32,341 bases of DNA, taken from the NCBI RefSeq assembly GCF_001418325.1, contig NZ_LIPN01000001.1, forward strand, positions 1-32,341. The letters run 5' to 3'. The notes beneath the pieces are model-generated. The model was given only the letters and a program-made list of their open reading frames with translations, did not search any database and was not told the DNA's origin. Origin of the DNA: Streptomyces atriruber (GTDB lineage Bacteria; Actinomycetota; Actinomycetes; Streptomycetales; Streptomycetaceae). Shown in pieces: positions 16,680 to 28,141 of this stretch. The translations under genes were made by a program, and so were the position numbers. Position 1 is the stretch's first letter, and each line of letters opens with the position of its first letter.

Positions 16680-17686
16680 GCCTTCTCCTCCATGGGCTCG
16701 GGGGCCCGGTCGAACTCGTCGGTCACCGTCGGCTCCGCCGCGCCGTCCCCGCCGGTCCACCGCACCATCAGCTCGCCCAGGGGGTCCTCCTGGTCCAGGG
16801 CGACGGCCTTCTCGCGGTAGAGCTCCAGCAGGGCGAGGAAGCGGGCGACGACGGTGAGGGTGTCCCCCGCGTCCGCCACGAGCACCCGGAAGCTGGCCTC
16901 CCCCTGCTCCCGGAGCCGGGCCACGACGAGCCCGGCCTGCTCCTGCACGGAGACGAGCGGAGCGTGGATGTGTTCCACATACACCTGTGGCTTCGCTCGG
17001 GGCTGCATCGCCTTCACGGCGAGCTTGGCGAATCCTTCCGCCCCGATGCTGATGACGACTTCCGGGAGCAGCTCGGCGTGGTGCGGTTCGAGGCCCACGG
17101 TCCGCGGATAGCGCCGCGCCTCCTCGTCGAGCCGCCCGCTGAAGATGTCGGCGACGTGTTTGTACGCGCGGTACTGCAGGAGCCGCGCGAAGAGCAGGTC
17201 CCGCGCCTCCAGGAGGGCCAGATCGGCCTCGTCCTCGACCTCGGCGGCGGGCAGCAGCCGCGCGGCCTTGAGGTCGAGCAGCGTGGCGGCGACGACCAGG
17301 AACTCGGTCGTCTGGTCCAGGTCCCAGTCGGCCCCCATGGCCCGGATGTGGGCCATGAACTCGTCGGTGACCTTGGACAGCGCGACCTCGGTGACGTCCA
17401 GCTTGTGCTTCGAGATCAGCTGGAGCAGCAGATCGAAGGGCCCCTCGAAGTTCGCGAGCCGAACTTTGAACCGCCCGTCGTCGGGCTCTGCGGCTTCTTC
17501 GGGCTCTGCGGGCTCCGCGGCCTCCGCGGGCTCGGCGGATTCCGTCGGCTCGACGGGCTCGGCCGGAGCTTTTGGCACCGCGGGTTCCGGCACCGCTGCC
17601 CGCTCCGCGGGCGCCGCGCCGGGCCCGCGGCCCAGGACGCGGCGGCGGGAGAGCGGGGGCGGTGCGGATTCACTGTTCGAGGCCAT
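16676..17686 (-). CDS. scpA: Segregation and condensation protein A (kleisin)
   Basis: 336 aa kleisin subunit bridging the SMC heads. The core begins RFKVRLANFEGPFDLLLQLISKHKLDVTEV, classic ScpA, and ends with the winged-helix region FLALLELYREKAVALDQEDPLGEL. It has an extra N-terminal tail of about 70 residues rich in Pro/Ala/Glu repeats (EPAEAAEPAEPEEAAEPDD), encoded by repetitive DNA around 17480-17560. ATG 17686 is chosen; the ribosome site is weak. It is 19 bp after the RHH-like gene and coupled to scpB. Confidence 0.95.
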   Translation of the reverse strand: MASNSESAPPPLSRRRVLGRGPGAAPAERAAVPEPAVPKAPAEPVEPTESAEPAEAAEPAEPEEAAEPDDGRFKVRLANFEGPFDLLLQLISKHKLDVTEVALSKVTDEFMAHIRAMGADWDLDQTTEFLVVAATLLDLKAARLLPAAEVEDEADLALLEARDLLFARLLQYRAYKHVADIFSGRLDEEARRYPRTVGLEPHHAELLPEVVISIGAEGFAKLAVKAMQPRAKPQVYVEHIHAPLVSVQEQAGLVVARLREQGEASFRVLVADAGDTLTVVARFLALLELYREKAVALDQEDPLGELMVRWTGGDGAAEPTVTDEFDRAPEPMEEKA

Positions 17687-17705
17687 CAGGCCAGAAACGC
17701 TACCC

Positions 17706-18281
17706 CTACCGCCCGCGCAACCGTCGTACGAGGATGCTCGCGTCCCCGCGGGACTCCAGATCGGCGAGGACGACCGCGACCGCCTCCCGCACGATCCGCC
17801 CGCGGTCGACCGCGAGCCCGTGCTCACCGCGCAGCACGAGGCGCGCGTGTTCGAGGTCCATCAGCTCCTCGGCGGAGACGTACACGGTGATCTTCTCGTC
17901 GTGCCGCTCGCGCCCGCTGGGCCGCCGGTTGGCCGCCCGCGCCCGCCGCCGCGCCTGCGCGGTCGACGAGCCGCCGGACTTGCCGCCCTGGGCGGCCGAA
18001 CCTTCCTGCGCCGGTCCCGGGCGCCGTCCGGCGCCCTTCTCGCCCTCGGCCGCAGCGGCCCTCACGCGCGACTCGGCGCCCGACTCCGCGTCCGATGCCG
18101 CGTGTTCGGCGGGCTCACCGTCGCCCTGCGCCGCGTCCTCGGCCGAGGCCGCCGCCTCGTCGCTCTCGCCCGCCGGAGCGGGCACCTTCGCCTCGCCGTT
18201 CGCCTGGCGTCGCGGCGAGGACGACTGCAGCGCCATTCCCCCGGTCGTACGGAACAGTTCGTCGGCCCCGGGCAGACTCAC
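17706..18281 (-). CDS. Ribbon-helix-helix-like hypothetical protein, partner of ParA homologue
   Basis: 191 aa from the GTG at 18281, which overlaps the parA stop (GTGA); a GTG at 18293 is an alternative. The first 115 residues are disordered, rich in Ala/Glu/Gly/Ser. The C-terminal 70 residues (KITVYVSAEELMDLEHARLVL, DRGRIVREAVAVVLADLE) have the strand-helix-helix pattern of ribbon-helix-helix DNA-binding proteins. Lying between parA and scpA, it may be the DNA-binding partner of this ParA in place of ParB. That is an inference from position and fold. Confidence 0.75.
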   Translation of the reverse strand: MSLPGADELFRTTGGMALQSSSPRRQANGEAKVPAPAGESDEAAASAEDAAQGDGEPAEHAASDAESGAESRVRAAAAEGEKGAGRRPGPAQEGSAAQGGKSGGSSTAQARRRARAANRRPSGRERHDEKITVYVSAEELMDLEHARLVLRGEHGLAVDRGRIVREAVAVVLADLESRGDASILVRRLRGR

Positions 18282-19450
18282 TCGGCGTGACACCGGGCGA
18301 GCACCTCCCTGGCGAGCTGGCGATAGGCGGCCGCGCCGACCGAGTTGGAGGCGTACGTGGTGATCGGCTCACCGGCGACCGTGGTCTCCGGGAAGCGGAC
18401 CGTGCGTCCGATGACCGTGTGGTAGACGTGGTCGTCGAAGGCCTCGACCACACGCGCGAGCACCTCACGGCTGTGCACCGTGCGAGAGTCGTACATGGTC
18501 GCCAGGATGCCGTCGAGCTCCAGGTCGGGGTTGAGCCGCTCCTGGACCTTCTCGATGGTCTCCGTCAGCAGCGCCACGCCGCGCAGCGCGAAGAACTCGC
18601 ACTCGAGCGGCACGATCACCTTGTGAGCCGCCGTCAGGGCGTTCACGGTGAGCAGGCCGAGCGAGGGCTGACAGTCGATCACGATGTAGTCGTAGTCCTG
18701 CATCAGCGGCTTCAGGGCCCGCTGCAGGGTGGACTCGCGCGCGACCTCGCTCACCAACTGCACTTCGGCAGCGGACAGGTCGATGTTGCTGGGCAGCAGG
18801 TCCATGTTCGGGACCGCGGTCTTCAGGAGCACCTCGTCCGCGGACATGCCGCGCTCCATGAGGAGGTTGTAGACCGTCAGGTCCAGCTCCATCGGGTTGA
18901 CCCCGAGGCCCACGGAGAGCGCGCCCTGCGGGTCGAAGTCGACGAGCAGGACCCGGCGTCCGTACTCCGCGAGGGCCGCGCCCAGGTTGATGGTCGACGT
19001 CGTCTTGCCGACGCCGCCCTTCTGGTTGCACATCGCGATGATCTTCGCCGGACCGTGGTCGGTCAGCGGGCCCGGGATCGGGAAGTACGGCAGCGGGCGT
19101 CCCGTCGGGCCGATGCGCTCGCGGCGCTGACGGGCGGCGTCCGGCGCGAGCGTGGCCGCGTACTCCGGATCGGGCTCGTACTCGGCGTCGGGGTCGTAGA
19201 AGTGCCCCTGGGGCAGTTCCTCGTAGTCGGCGAGGTGGGTGTGGGTGTTATCGCCACTCCGGTCGCCGGCCATGGCGTTCACGTGATGGCCATCCATGCT
19301 CTGGGGTGCTGACTGTGTCGGCTGGGGGCCCTGCCGGGCTTCGAAGGTGCGGACAGCGACCGAGCCGACGGCTTCGAGCCCCTCGGGACCCTGGTCCCGC
19401 ACAGACGTTCCTGGTTGACCACCCCCGGGAGCAAATGTCGACTCATTCAC
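18278..19450 (-). CDS. ParA/Soj-family ATPase
   Basis: 390 aa. Deviant Walker A KGGVGKTT at 144-151, VLLVDFDPQG and DYIVIDCQPSLG identify a ParA partition ATPase. A 135-residue N-terminal extension, acidic and Tyr/Asp/Pro-rich (YEELPQGHFYDPDAEYEPDPEY), is longer than in ordinary Soj. No parB follows. The operon partners are an RHH-like protein and the condensin subunits ScpA and ScpB, so a role in chromosome organisation or polarity is likely. This is not the oriC-linked parAB pair. Start at GTG 19450 behind AAGGAGG. Confidence 0.92.
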   Translation of the reverse strand: MNESTFAPGGGQPGTSVRDQGPEGLEAVGSVAVRTFEARQGPQPTQSAPQSMDGHHVNAMAGDRSGDNTHTHLADYEELPQGHFYDPDAEYEPDPEYAATLAPDAARQRRERIGPTGRPLPYFPIPGPLTDHGPAKIIAMCNQKGGVGKTTSTINLGAALAEYGRRVLLVDFDPQGALSVGLGVNPMELDLTVYNLLMERGMSADEVLLKTAVPNMDLLPSNIDLSAAEVQLVSEVARESTLQRALKPLMQDYDYIVIDCQPSLGLLTVNALTAAHKVIVPLECEFFALRGVALLTETIEKVQERLNPDLELDGILATMYDSRTVHSREVLARVVEAFDDHVYHTVIGRTVRFPETTVAGEPITTYASNSVGAAAYRQLAREVLARCHAE

Positions 19451-19522
19451 AAGTCGTCTTACCTCCTTGGTGACCAGGAAATTTCTCGATAGGTCAGCGT
19501 GGCACCATGCCGACGGTTGGCG

Positions 19523-19552
19523 ACTCTATGGCGTGTCACCGCTCCGCAGCAA
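19523..19552 (-). promoter_or_regulatory. Probable parA-operon promoter
   Basis: The minus strand has TTGCTG (19552-19547), an 18-bp spacer and TAGAGT (19528-19523), a favoured Streptomyces -10 sequence. The expected start is near 19516, giving a leader of about 66 nt with the AAGGAGG ribosome site. Confidence 0.5.
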
Positions 19553-19703
19553 CACAATCCGCCGGACCCGGCCCGATGTGTCGGCAATGGAACACCCTTG
19601 TGTCAAGGGCGCGCGGCTCGTCATCGTCGCGTTTCGGGGGTGGGCGAAACGGTTAAAGGGTTACGTTCAAGGCCAGTTGAGCGTGTCCGCACTGATACGC
19701 ATA

Positions 19704-19731
19704 CGGCCGGACCCCTCTCAAGGTCCGGCCG
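19704..19731. terminator. Stem-loop downstream of ald
   Basis: A perfect 10-bp stem CGGCCGGACC pairs with GGTCCGGCCG around an 8-nt loop. It lies about 75 bp beyond the ald stop on the minus strand and may be a backup terminator. Confidence 0.5.
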
Positions 19732-19781
19732 CGGGCGTGAGATTGACGACTTTCGTTGACGACAGCGCCGAAAGTGTCGGA

Positions 19782-19799
19782 GACCGACCGGAGTCGGTC
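19782..19799. terminator. Short stem-loop directly after ald
   Basis: GACCGAC-CGGA-GTCGGTC forms a 7-bp stem with a tetraloop, 8 bp past the ald stop on the minus strand. Confidence 0.5.
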
Positions 19800-19806
19800 A
19801 CCTCGG

Positions 19807-20922
19807 TCAGCCGAGGAGCGACTCCAGCTCGAGGTGCTCCAGACCGTGGGCCTCGGCGACCTCCTTGTAAACGACCTTGCCGTCATGGGTGTTGAGACCC
19901 AGGGCGAGCGCCGGGTCGCGGCGCAGGGCCTCGACCCAGCCGCGGTTCGCCAGCTCGACGATGTACGGCATCGTCGCGTTGGTCAGCGCGTACGTCGACG
20001 TGTTCGGCACCGCGCCGGGCATGTTGGCGACGCAGTAGAAGACCGAGTTGTGGACCGGGAAGGTCGGCTCGGCGTGCGTGGTCGCGTGCGAGTCCTCGAA
20101 GCAGCCGCCCTGGTCGATCGCGATGTCGACAAGGACACTTCCCGGCTTCATGCGCGAGACGAGCTCGTTGGTGACCAGCTTCGGGGCCTTGGCGCCCGGG
20201 ATGAGGACGGCGCCGATGACCAGGTCGGCCTCGAGGCAGGCCTTCTCCAGCTCGAAGGCGTTGGAGACGACGGTCTGGATCTTCGTACCGAAGATCTTGT
20301 CGGCCTCCTTGAGCTTGTTGATGTCCTTGTCGAGCAGGGTCACGTGGAAGCCCATGCCGATGGCGATCTGCGCGGCGTTCCAGCCGGAGACGCCGCCGCC
20401 GATGACGACGGCCTTGCCCGCGGCCACGCCGGGGACACCGCCCGGCAGGACGCCGCGGCCGCCGTTGGCGGCCATCAGGTGGTAGGCGCCGACCTGCGGG
20501 GCCAGACGGCCCGCGACCTCGGACATCGGGGCGAGCAGCGGGAGCGCGCGGTTGGCGGTCTCGACCGTCTCGTACGCGATGGCGGTGGTGCCCGACTCAA
20601 GGAGCGCGTCCGTGCACTCCTTGGACGCGGCCAGGTGCAGGTAGGTGAAGAGGGTCTGGTCCTTGCGGAGGCGGTGGTACTCCTCCGCGATGGGCTCCTT
20701 GACCTTCAGGAGCAGGTCCGCGGTGGCCCAGACCTCATCGGCGGTGTCCAGGATCTTGGCGCCCGCCGAGACGTACTCGGCGTCCGTGATCGAGGAGCCG
20801 ACGCCGGCGTTCCGCTCGATGACGACCTCATGGCCGTGGCGCACCAGCTCGTGCACGCCGGCGGGGGTGATGGCCACCCGGAACTCGTTGTTCTTGACCT
20901 CGCGGGGGATGCCGACCTTCAT
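19807..20922 (-). CDS. ald: Alanine dehydrogenase
   Basis: 371 aa, the standard length. It reversibly converts L-alanine to pyruvate and ammonia with NAD. It opens with MKVGIPREVKNNEFRVAITP, has TYLHLAASKE, the Rossmann glycine motif GGGVSGWNAAQIAIGMG and DIAIDQGGCFEDSHATTH, all diagnostic. ATG start. The 145-bp upstream region holds a TAGACT -10-like box and a palindrome that may be an operator. It is monocistronic, with stem-loops after it. Confidence 0.97.
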   Translation of the reverse strand: MKVGIPREVKNNEFRVAITPAGVHELVRHGHEVVIERNAGVGSSITDAEYVSAGAKILDTADEVWATADLLLKVKEPIAEEYHRLRKDQTLFTYLHLAASKECTDALLESGTTAIAYETVETANRALPLLAPMSEVAGRLAPQVGAYHLMAANGGRGVLPGGVPGVAAGKAVVIGGGVSGWNAAQIAIGMGFHVTLLDKDINKLKEADKIFGTKIQTVVSNAFELEKACLEADLVIGAVLIPGAKAPKLVTNELVSRMKPGSVLVDIAIDQGGCFEDSHATTHAEPTFPVHNSVFYCVANMPGAVPNTSTYALTNATMPYIVELANRGWVEALRRDPALALGLNTHDGKVVYKEVAEAHGLEHLELESLLG

Positions 20923-20966
20923 CGTCGATCACGGTCCTTGGCTCAGGGGATTTCTCGGGCAATGCA

Positions 20967-20984
20967 ACGCATACCGGTACGCGT
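20967..20984. promoter_or_regulatory. Near-perfect 18-bp palindrome in the ald leader
   Basis: ACGCATACCGGTACGCGT is its own complement except for one position pair. It lies 45-62 bp before the ald start, downstream of the likely transcription start, where a repressor could act. The binding protein is unknown. Confidence 0.4.
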
Positions 20985-21026
20985 GGGGGCGCAGCGGAAG
21001 ACACCGCAGAGGTACGCGGCGGAGCC

Positions 21027-21032
21027 AGTCTA
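21027..21032 (-). promoter_or_regulatory. Possible -10 box of ald
   Basis: TAGACT on the minus strand, 105 bp before the ald start; the -35 at 17 bp (CTAGAC) is weak. A 10-bp word GGATTTCTCG occurs twice in this region (20948-20957 and 21038-21047). Confidence 0.35.
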
Positions 21033-21067
21033 ATGAAGGATTTCTCGCTGTCTAGCCTTTCAATACT

Positions 21068-23158
21068 TCAATCTTCTGTGGAAGCACTACGGATTTCGTA
21101 GGCGGAAGGTGCTGCTCCACCGTTTGTTTCAAGCCTCGCTGCCTGCGGAAGCTCTTCTCCCAGCATGCGCTCGGCCGCGCCCCGGTGCAGCCGGGCGGCC
21201 GCGGGGTCGCCGAGCCGCTCCAGGGTGTCCGCGAGCCGGAGCTGCAGCGCCGCCTGCAGCCGGACGTCCTTGGCGTGCCTGGCCAGCTCGACGGCTTCCT
21301 GGCAGGTACGCAGCGACTCCTCGGGCCGTCCCGCGTACTCCTGGACGCGGGCCATCTCGCTCAACGCCCGCGCCCGGGCGGCCACATCGCCGGTCTTGCG
21401 GTAGCCGGTGACGGCCGAACTCCAGTTGCGCAGCGCCTCTCCGTAACGCCCCGCGTAGGTGTGCACCGCGCCGATCCGGCCGTACAGGCGGGCGGCGTCC
21501 GCGCGCTCGTCCCGGGCCAGCCGCTGGGCCAGCGCCCTGCCGAACCAGTCGGCGGCCCGCGACCAGTCCCCCAGCTCCTGGTGGGCGCCGCCTACGGATT
21601 CCATCGCGCGGCCGGTCGCGTAGGGATCGCCCGCCGCCCGCGCCGCGTCCAGCGCCGCGCGGTAGCGGACGAGCGCGTCGTGGGTACGTCCCGTCCGCGC
21701 ATCCAGATCCGCCAGGTTCAGCAGCGCGGCGGCCTGCTCGCGCGGCAGTTTCCGCCGCTCGGCCACGCCCAGGACCAGCTGATGGATGCCGTACAGGTCG
21801 GCGGCCGCGTCCTCGGTGCCGCGGTGCGCCACCAGAGCCCTGGCCAGGGCGGCCATCAGGCGCCGCGCGAGGGTGTCGAGCTCCCCGTCGGCCACCGCGA
21901 GCCTGGCGGCGGCGAGCAGCGCGGGCCTGCGGATCCGCAGCCACTCGGCGGCCGCGCGCGGGCCGGGGAAGCGCAGTGCGCGCGGCAGCCCCGCGAGCTT
22001 CTTGCGGGCGGCGGAGTCGTCCGGCTCCGTGATCGCCCGGCAGGACTGCAGCAGGCGCACGGTCCGCTCCAGCATCCGGGCGCGGGCCAGCTGGATCTCG
22101 GCCGGGCGGTCCTGGCTCTCGGTGCGGGCCCGCAGCAGCGGCACCAGGCAGCCTGGCACCTCGTACTGCGGCAGCGGGGAGGCGACGGCCCGCACCAGGC
22201 CGAGGGCGACGAAGTCGTCGAGCGTGGTCCTGGCCGCGGAGACCGAGCAGCCCGCGAGCGCCGAGGCGGTGTGCGGGTCGACGTGACCGGCCGGGGCCAG
22301 GGAGAGGAACCGCAGTATCCGGGCGGCGGGCGCGGGCAGCGAGCCGTAGGTGTGAGCGAAGACACGGGCGAGGGCCGAGCCCTCCTCGGGCATGTCGTGC
22401 ACCTGCTTGGCGAGGTCGGCGACGGCGGCCTTGGGCCGCCCCCCGAGCCAGCCGCCGGCGAGGACGAGCGCCGCCGGATGTGCCGAGCACGCCTCGACCA
22501 GGGACTCCGCGGAGCGCGGGTCCACGGTGATGCGGACGGGCCCCGCGGCGCGCGCGAGGAGCTCGACGGCGGCGGGCTTGTCCAGTCCGCCGAGCGTGCA
22601 CGGCCGCACGTCCGGGATGCCGGTCAGCGGGCCCTCGGAGACCGCGACAACCAGGCAGTCGGGTGCGTCCGGAAGCAGCGGGTCGACCTGCTCGGCGTCC
22701 GCCGCGTCGTCGAGGAGGAGCAGCGCCCTGCGTTCGGAGAGCGCGTCCCGGAGGATTCCGGTGAGGTCGTCCTCGGCCGCCCCGGGGGGTGCGGGCACGT
22801 CCAGTGCGTCGAGGAGTTCGCGGGCGGTGCGTTCGGTGGGCACCCGGCTGCCGTCGGGGTCCGTGAGGCGGGCGCGGAGCACGCCGTCCGGATAGTTGTC
22901 GGCGAGCTGGCGGGCGAGTTCCTCGGCGAGCGAGGTGCGGCCGGATCCCGGCCTGCCCGCGACGAGCAGGACACGCGCGCGTGGCGCCTTGCGGCCCGAG
23001 AGGGTGTCGAGGCCCGCGCGGTCGATGTCCGCGCGGAGTTCCTTCAACTCCCGGCGTCTGCCGACGAACTGAGCCCCTGTCGACTCCCGGGCACTCGCGG
23101 GCGGTGGCACGGCGCCACCCGCCGCCGCACCGTCCGTGTCGACCGCCTGATCCGTCAC
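21068..23158 (-). CDS. NB-ARC/STAND-like ATPase with TPR repeats
   Basis: 696 aa from the GTG at 23158 (GGGAG site 8 nt upstream; GTG 23185 is possible). FVGRRRELKELRADI and a P-loop-like VLLVAGRPGSGRTSLAEEL (about 65-82) are followed by Walker B ALLLLDDAADA, a sensor-like VVAVSEG and the HPAALVLAGGWL motif that replaces GLPLAL, so the order is that of NB-ARC/AfsR-type ATPases. The P-loop lysine is arginine (codon CGC). A winged-helix region and about six TPR-like repeats (ALLNLADLDARTGRTHDALVRYRAAL and similar) fill the C-terminal half. There is no N-terminal DNA-binding or effector domain, unlike AfsR. It lies 163 bp after the Nudix gene on the same strand. Role unknown; probably signalling. 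Confidence 0.85.
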   Translation of the reverse strand: MTDQAVDTDGAAAGGAVPPPASARESTGAQFVGRRRELKELRADIDRAGLDTLSGRKAPRARVLLVAGRPGSGRTSLAEELARQLADNYPDGVLRARLTDPDGSRVPTERTARELLDALDVPAPPGAAEDDLTGILRDALSERRALLLLDDAADAEQVDPLLPDAPDCLVVAVSEGPLTGIPDVRPCTLGGLDKPAAVELLARAAGPVRITVDPRSAESLVEACSAHPAALVLAGGWLGGRPKAAVADLAKQVHDMPEEGSALARVFAHTYGSLPAPAARILRFLSLAPAGHVDPHTASALAGCSVSAARTTLDDFVALGLVRAVASPLPQYEVPGCLVPLLRARTESQDRPAEIQLARARMLERTVRLLQSCRAITEPDDSAARKKLAGLPRALRFPGPRAAAEWLRIRRPALLAAARLAVADGELDTLARRLMAALARALVAHRGTEDAAADLYGIHQLVLGVAERRKLPREQAAALLNLADLDARTGRTHDALVRYRAALDAARAAGDPYATGRAMESVGGAHQELGDWSRAADWFGRALAQRLARDERADAARLYGRIGAVHTYAGRYGEALRNWSSAVTGYRKTGDVAARARALSEMARVQEYAGRPEESLRTCQEAVELARHAKDVRLQAALQLRLADTLERLGDPAAARLHRGAAERMLGEELPQAARLETNGGAAPSAYEIRSASTED

Positions 23159-23321
23159 GGGCCACGCTCCCGTCCACCTGCGCACGAACCCGCCCGGAAC
23201 TCCGGACGGGACGCTTTCAGAGCCTAGTTCAGGCCCTGCCGCGGTTCCTGACGCACGGCGCGCACAAGTCGCCCGATCGGATCAGTGGATCGTCATATCG
23301 GAACGGCGCACTTCTCTCGTC

Positions 23322-23948
23322 CTACGCCTCGAAGGGCCGGGCGGGCCAGGGCGCCTCGGCCGGGCGCAGCGCGTCGAGGCCGTCGCCGTGCAGGGCCGCG
23401 TGCAGCGAAAGGGCGCCCACGACCAGGCAGTTGTTGTGCAGCTCACCGGCGAGCACCCCGCGCACCAGGTCGTCGAGCGGCACCCGGGCGAGCTCCATGT
23501 CGGACTCCTCCTCGGAGACCTCGAAGCGCTCCCCCTCGGCCTCGGCCAGATCGCGGGCGAGGAAGATCCGCACGGCTTCGTCGCAGCCGCCGGGGGTGGT
23601 GTAGACGTCGGTGAGGACCCGCCAGTCCTCGGCCTTCACGTGCGCCTCTTCGTAGAGCTCGCGCTGGGCGGCGTGCAGGGGGTTCTCGCCGGGGATGTCC
23701 AGGAGGCCCGCGGGGATCTCCCAGAGCTTGTGACGGACCGGGTGGCGGTACTGGCGGATGACCAGGACGCGGCCCGTGTCGTCGAGCGCGAGGACGGCCA
23801 CGGAGCCGGGGTGGACCTGGTAGTCGCGGCGGACGACCGAACCGTCGGGCATGACCACGTCGTCGGTGCGGACGGCGGTCTTGTTCCCGACGAACGGGGT
23901 TTCCGTCGCCGTGACCTGCCACTCCTCGGCGGTGTCCTTGATCGTCAT
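23322..23948 (-). CDS. Nudix hydrolase, ADP-ribose pyrophosphatase type
   Basis: 208 aa. The Nudix box region (81-105) reads GLLDIPGENPLHAAQRELYEEAHV: the catalytic R-E-L-x-E-E is intact, but there is one extra residue before the first Glu and His replaces the final Gly. Actinobacterial ADP-ribose pyrophosphatases share the insertion. VIRQYRHPVRHKLWEIPAG upstream and VYTTPGGCDEAVRIFLARDL downstream are also typical of ADP-sugar hydrolases, which cleave ADP-ribose to AMP and ribose 5-phosphate. ATG 23948 is chosen. It lies 85 bp after pyrG. Confidence 0.9.
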   Translation of the reverse strand: MTIKDTAEEWQVTATETPFVGNKTAVRTDDVVMPDGSVVRRDYQVHPGSVAVLALDDTGRVLVIRQYRHPVRHKLWEIPAGLLDIPGENPLHAAQRELYEEAHVKAEDWRVLTDVYTTPGGCDEAVRIFLARDLAEAEGERFEVSEEESDMELARVPLDDLVRGVLAGELHNNCLVVGALSLHAALHGDGLDALRPAEAPWPARPFEA

Positions 23949-24033
23949 GTCGCCCTGTCCTCCCACACGTGCAAAAAGAAACCGGAGTGCGCGCCGCGAA
24001 GGACACGCACCCCGGCAACCGTATCGCCTGGTG

Positions 24034-25710
<1,677 letters not shown>

Positions 25711-26160
25711 AGCCAAAGGGGGCTCCCGTGGTCGCGGTCTGGAGGGTGCGTGCCGGCTCTCTCACCAGGGGTTCGGGGGAGGCGCCGTCGCTGCGGTTCG
25801 GGGGTTCTATGACCACCGGCTCACGGGCTACCAGGGTATCAGCGACCGAAGGAGCCCGCGCCCGGCCACGCTCCGCCATCAGGCGCACACAACTCGGTCA
25901 CGAGACCCGCACGCCCCCATTTTCCCCTGCCGCACCGCCTCTCACCTGCCGCTCACCCGTTCGGCCGAGCCTCGTTGCCGGGAGGGGCGCGCAGATCACT
26001 AGGGTGCGTCGTATCCTGCTCGGACAATCGCTGCCGAGCCCCCTCCGGCACACGGCACCATCCCGCCTTGCACCCGGAACAAGCGCTCGTCGACGATCAC
26101 TTGACCGCTGACCTGTAAGCGCCCCGCGGGGCGAACGTGGCCGTTCGACTGGAGATAGAC
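25711..26160. other. Divergent intergenic region, pyrG / GH15
   Basis: 450 bp with no credible gene. It must hold the pyrG promoter (on the minus strand a TGATACCCT extended -10-like word occurs near 25835-25843, low confidence) and that of the GH15 gene (25975-26005). A GCCCCGCGGGGC palindrome occurs at 26120-26131, just before the alternative GH15 GTG. Confidence 0.5.
25975..26005 (+). promoter_or_regulatory. Possible promoter of the GH15 gene
   Basis: TTGCCG (25975-25980) and TAGGGT (26000-26005) are separated by 19 bp. The hexamers are good but the spacing is long. The leader would be about 150 nt. Confidence 0.35.
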
Positions 26161-27966
<1,806 letters not shown>

Positions 27967-27986
27967 CGCCCGCGGCATCCGGCAAC

Positions 27987-28032
27987 GGCACCCCCGCCGC
28001 CTGTGGCGTACGTCACAGGCGGCGGGGGTGCC
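27987..28032. terminator. Strong 19-bp stem-loop terminator
   Basis: GGCACCCCCGCCGCCTGTG pairs perfectly with its complement across an 8-nt loop, 20 bp past the GH15 stop. The top of the hairpin also reads GTG-GCGTAC-GTCAC (28003-28016), matching the Crp motif. Confidence 0.85.
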
Positions 28033-28128
28033 CGCAATTGCCGGGCGGAACCCACGAGTTGCCGGGCCGCCGCGGCCCGTGGGCGGCCCTGTGATCGTCC
28101 GGAGATGTTCCCCGAAGGTGTGCCCCGG

Positions 28129-28134
28129 TAGCGT
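28129..28134 (+). promoter_or_regulatory. -10 box TAGCGT, probable leaderless promoter of the pucR-like gene
   Basis: TAGCGT is followed by seven bases and the ATG at 28142; there is no ribosome site. A leaderless message is likely. The -35 at 17 bp (TGTTCC) is weak. Confidence 0.45.
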
Positions 28135-28141
28135 CCGCGCC

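Larger units (their letters stand above)
19451..19806. other. Intergenic region between parA and ald
   Basis: 356 bp without a gene. It holds the parA promoter (19523-19552), a perfect TTGACA hexamer on the minus strand (19606-19601) lacking a good -10 partner, a small CCCTTG-tgt-CAAGGG inverted repeat (19595-19609) and two stem-loops beyond the end of ald. No ORF of credible coding character is seen. Confidence 0.6.

Noticed and set aside
17480..17560. CRISPR-like repeats
   Set aside because: These are short GC-rich coding repeats for the Pro/Ala/Glu tail of ScpA, without regular spacers.
18278..19450. oriC-proximal parAB locus
   Set aside because: No parB, parS-like repeats, dnaA boxes or rsmG/gidB neighbours; the context is scpAB and ald.
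26137..26160. Earlier GTG start for the GH15 gene
   Set aside because: No ribosome site, and the added residues (AVRLEID) precede the family's normal N-terminus; GTG 26161 has GGAG in place.
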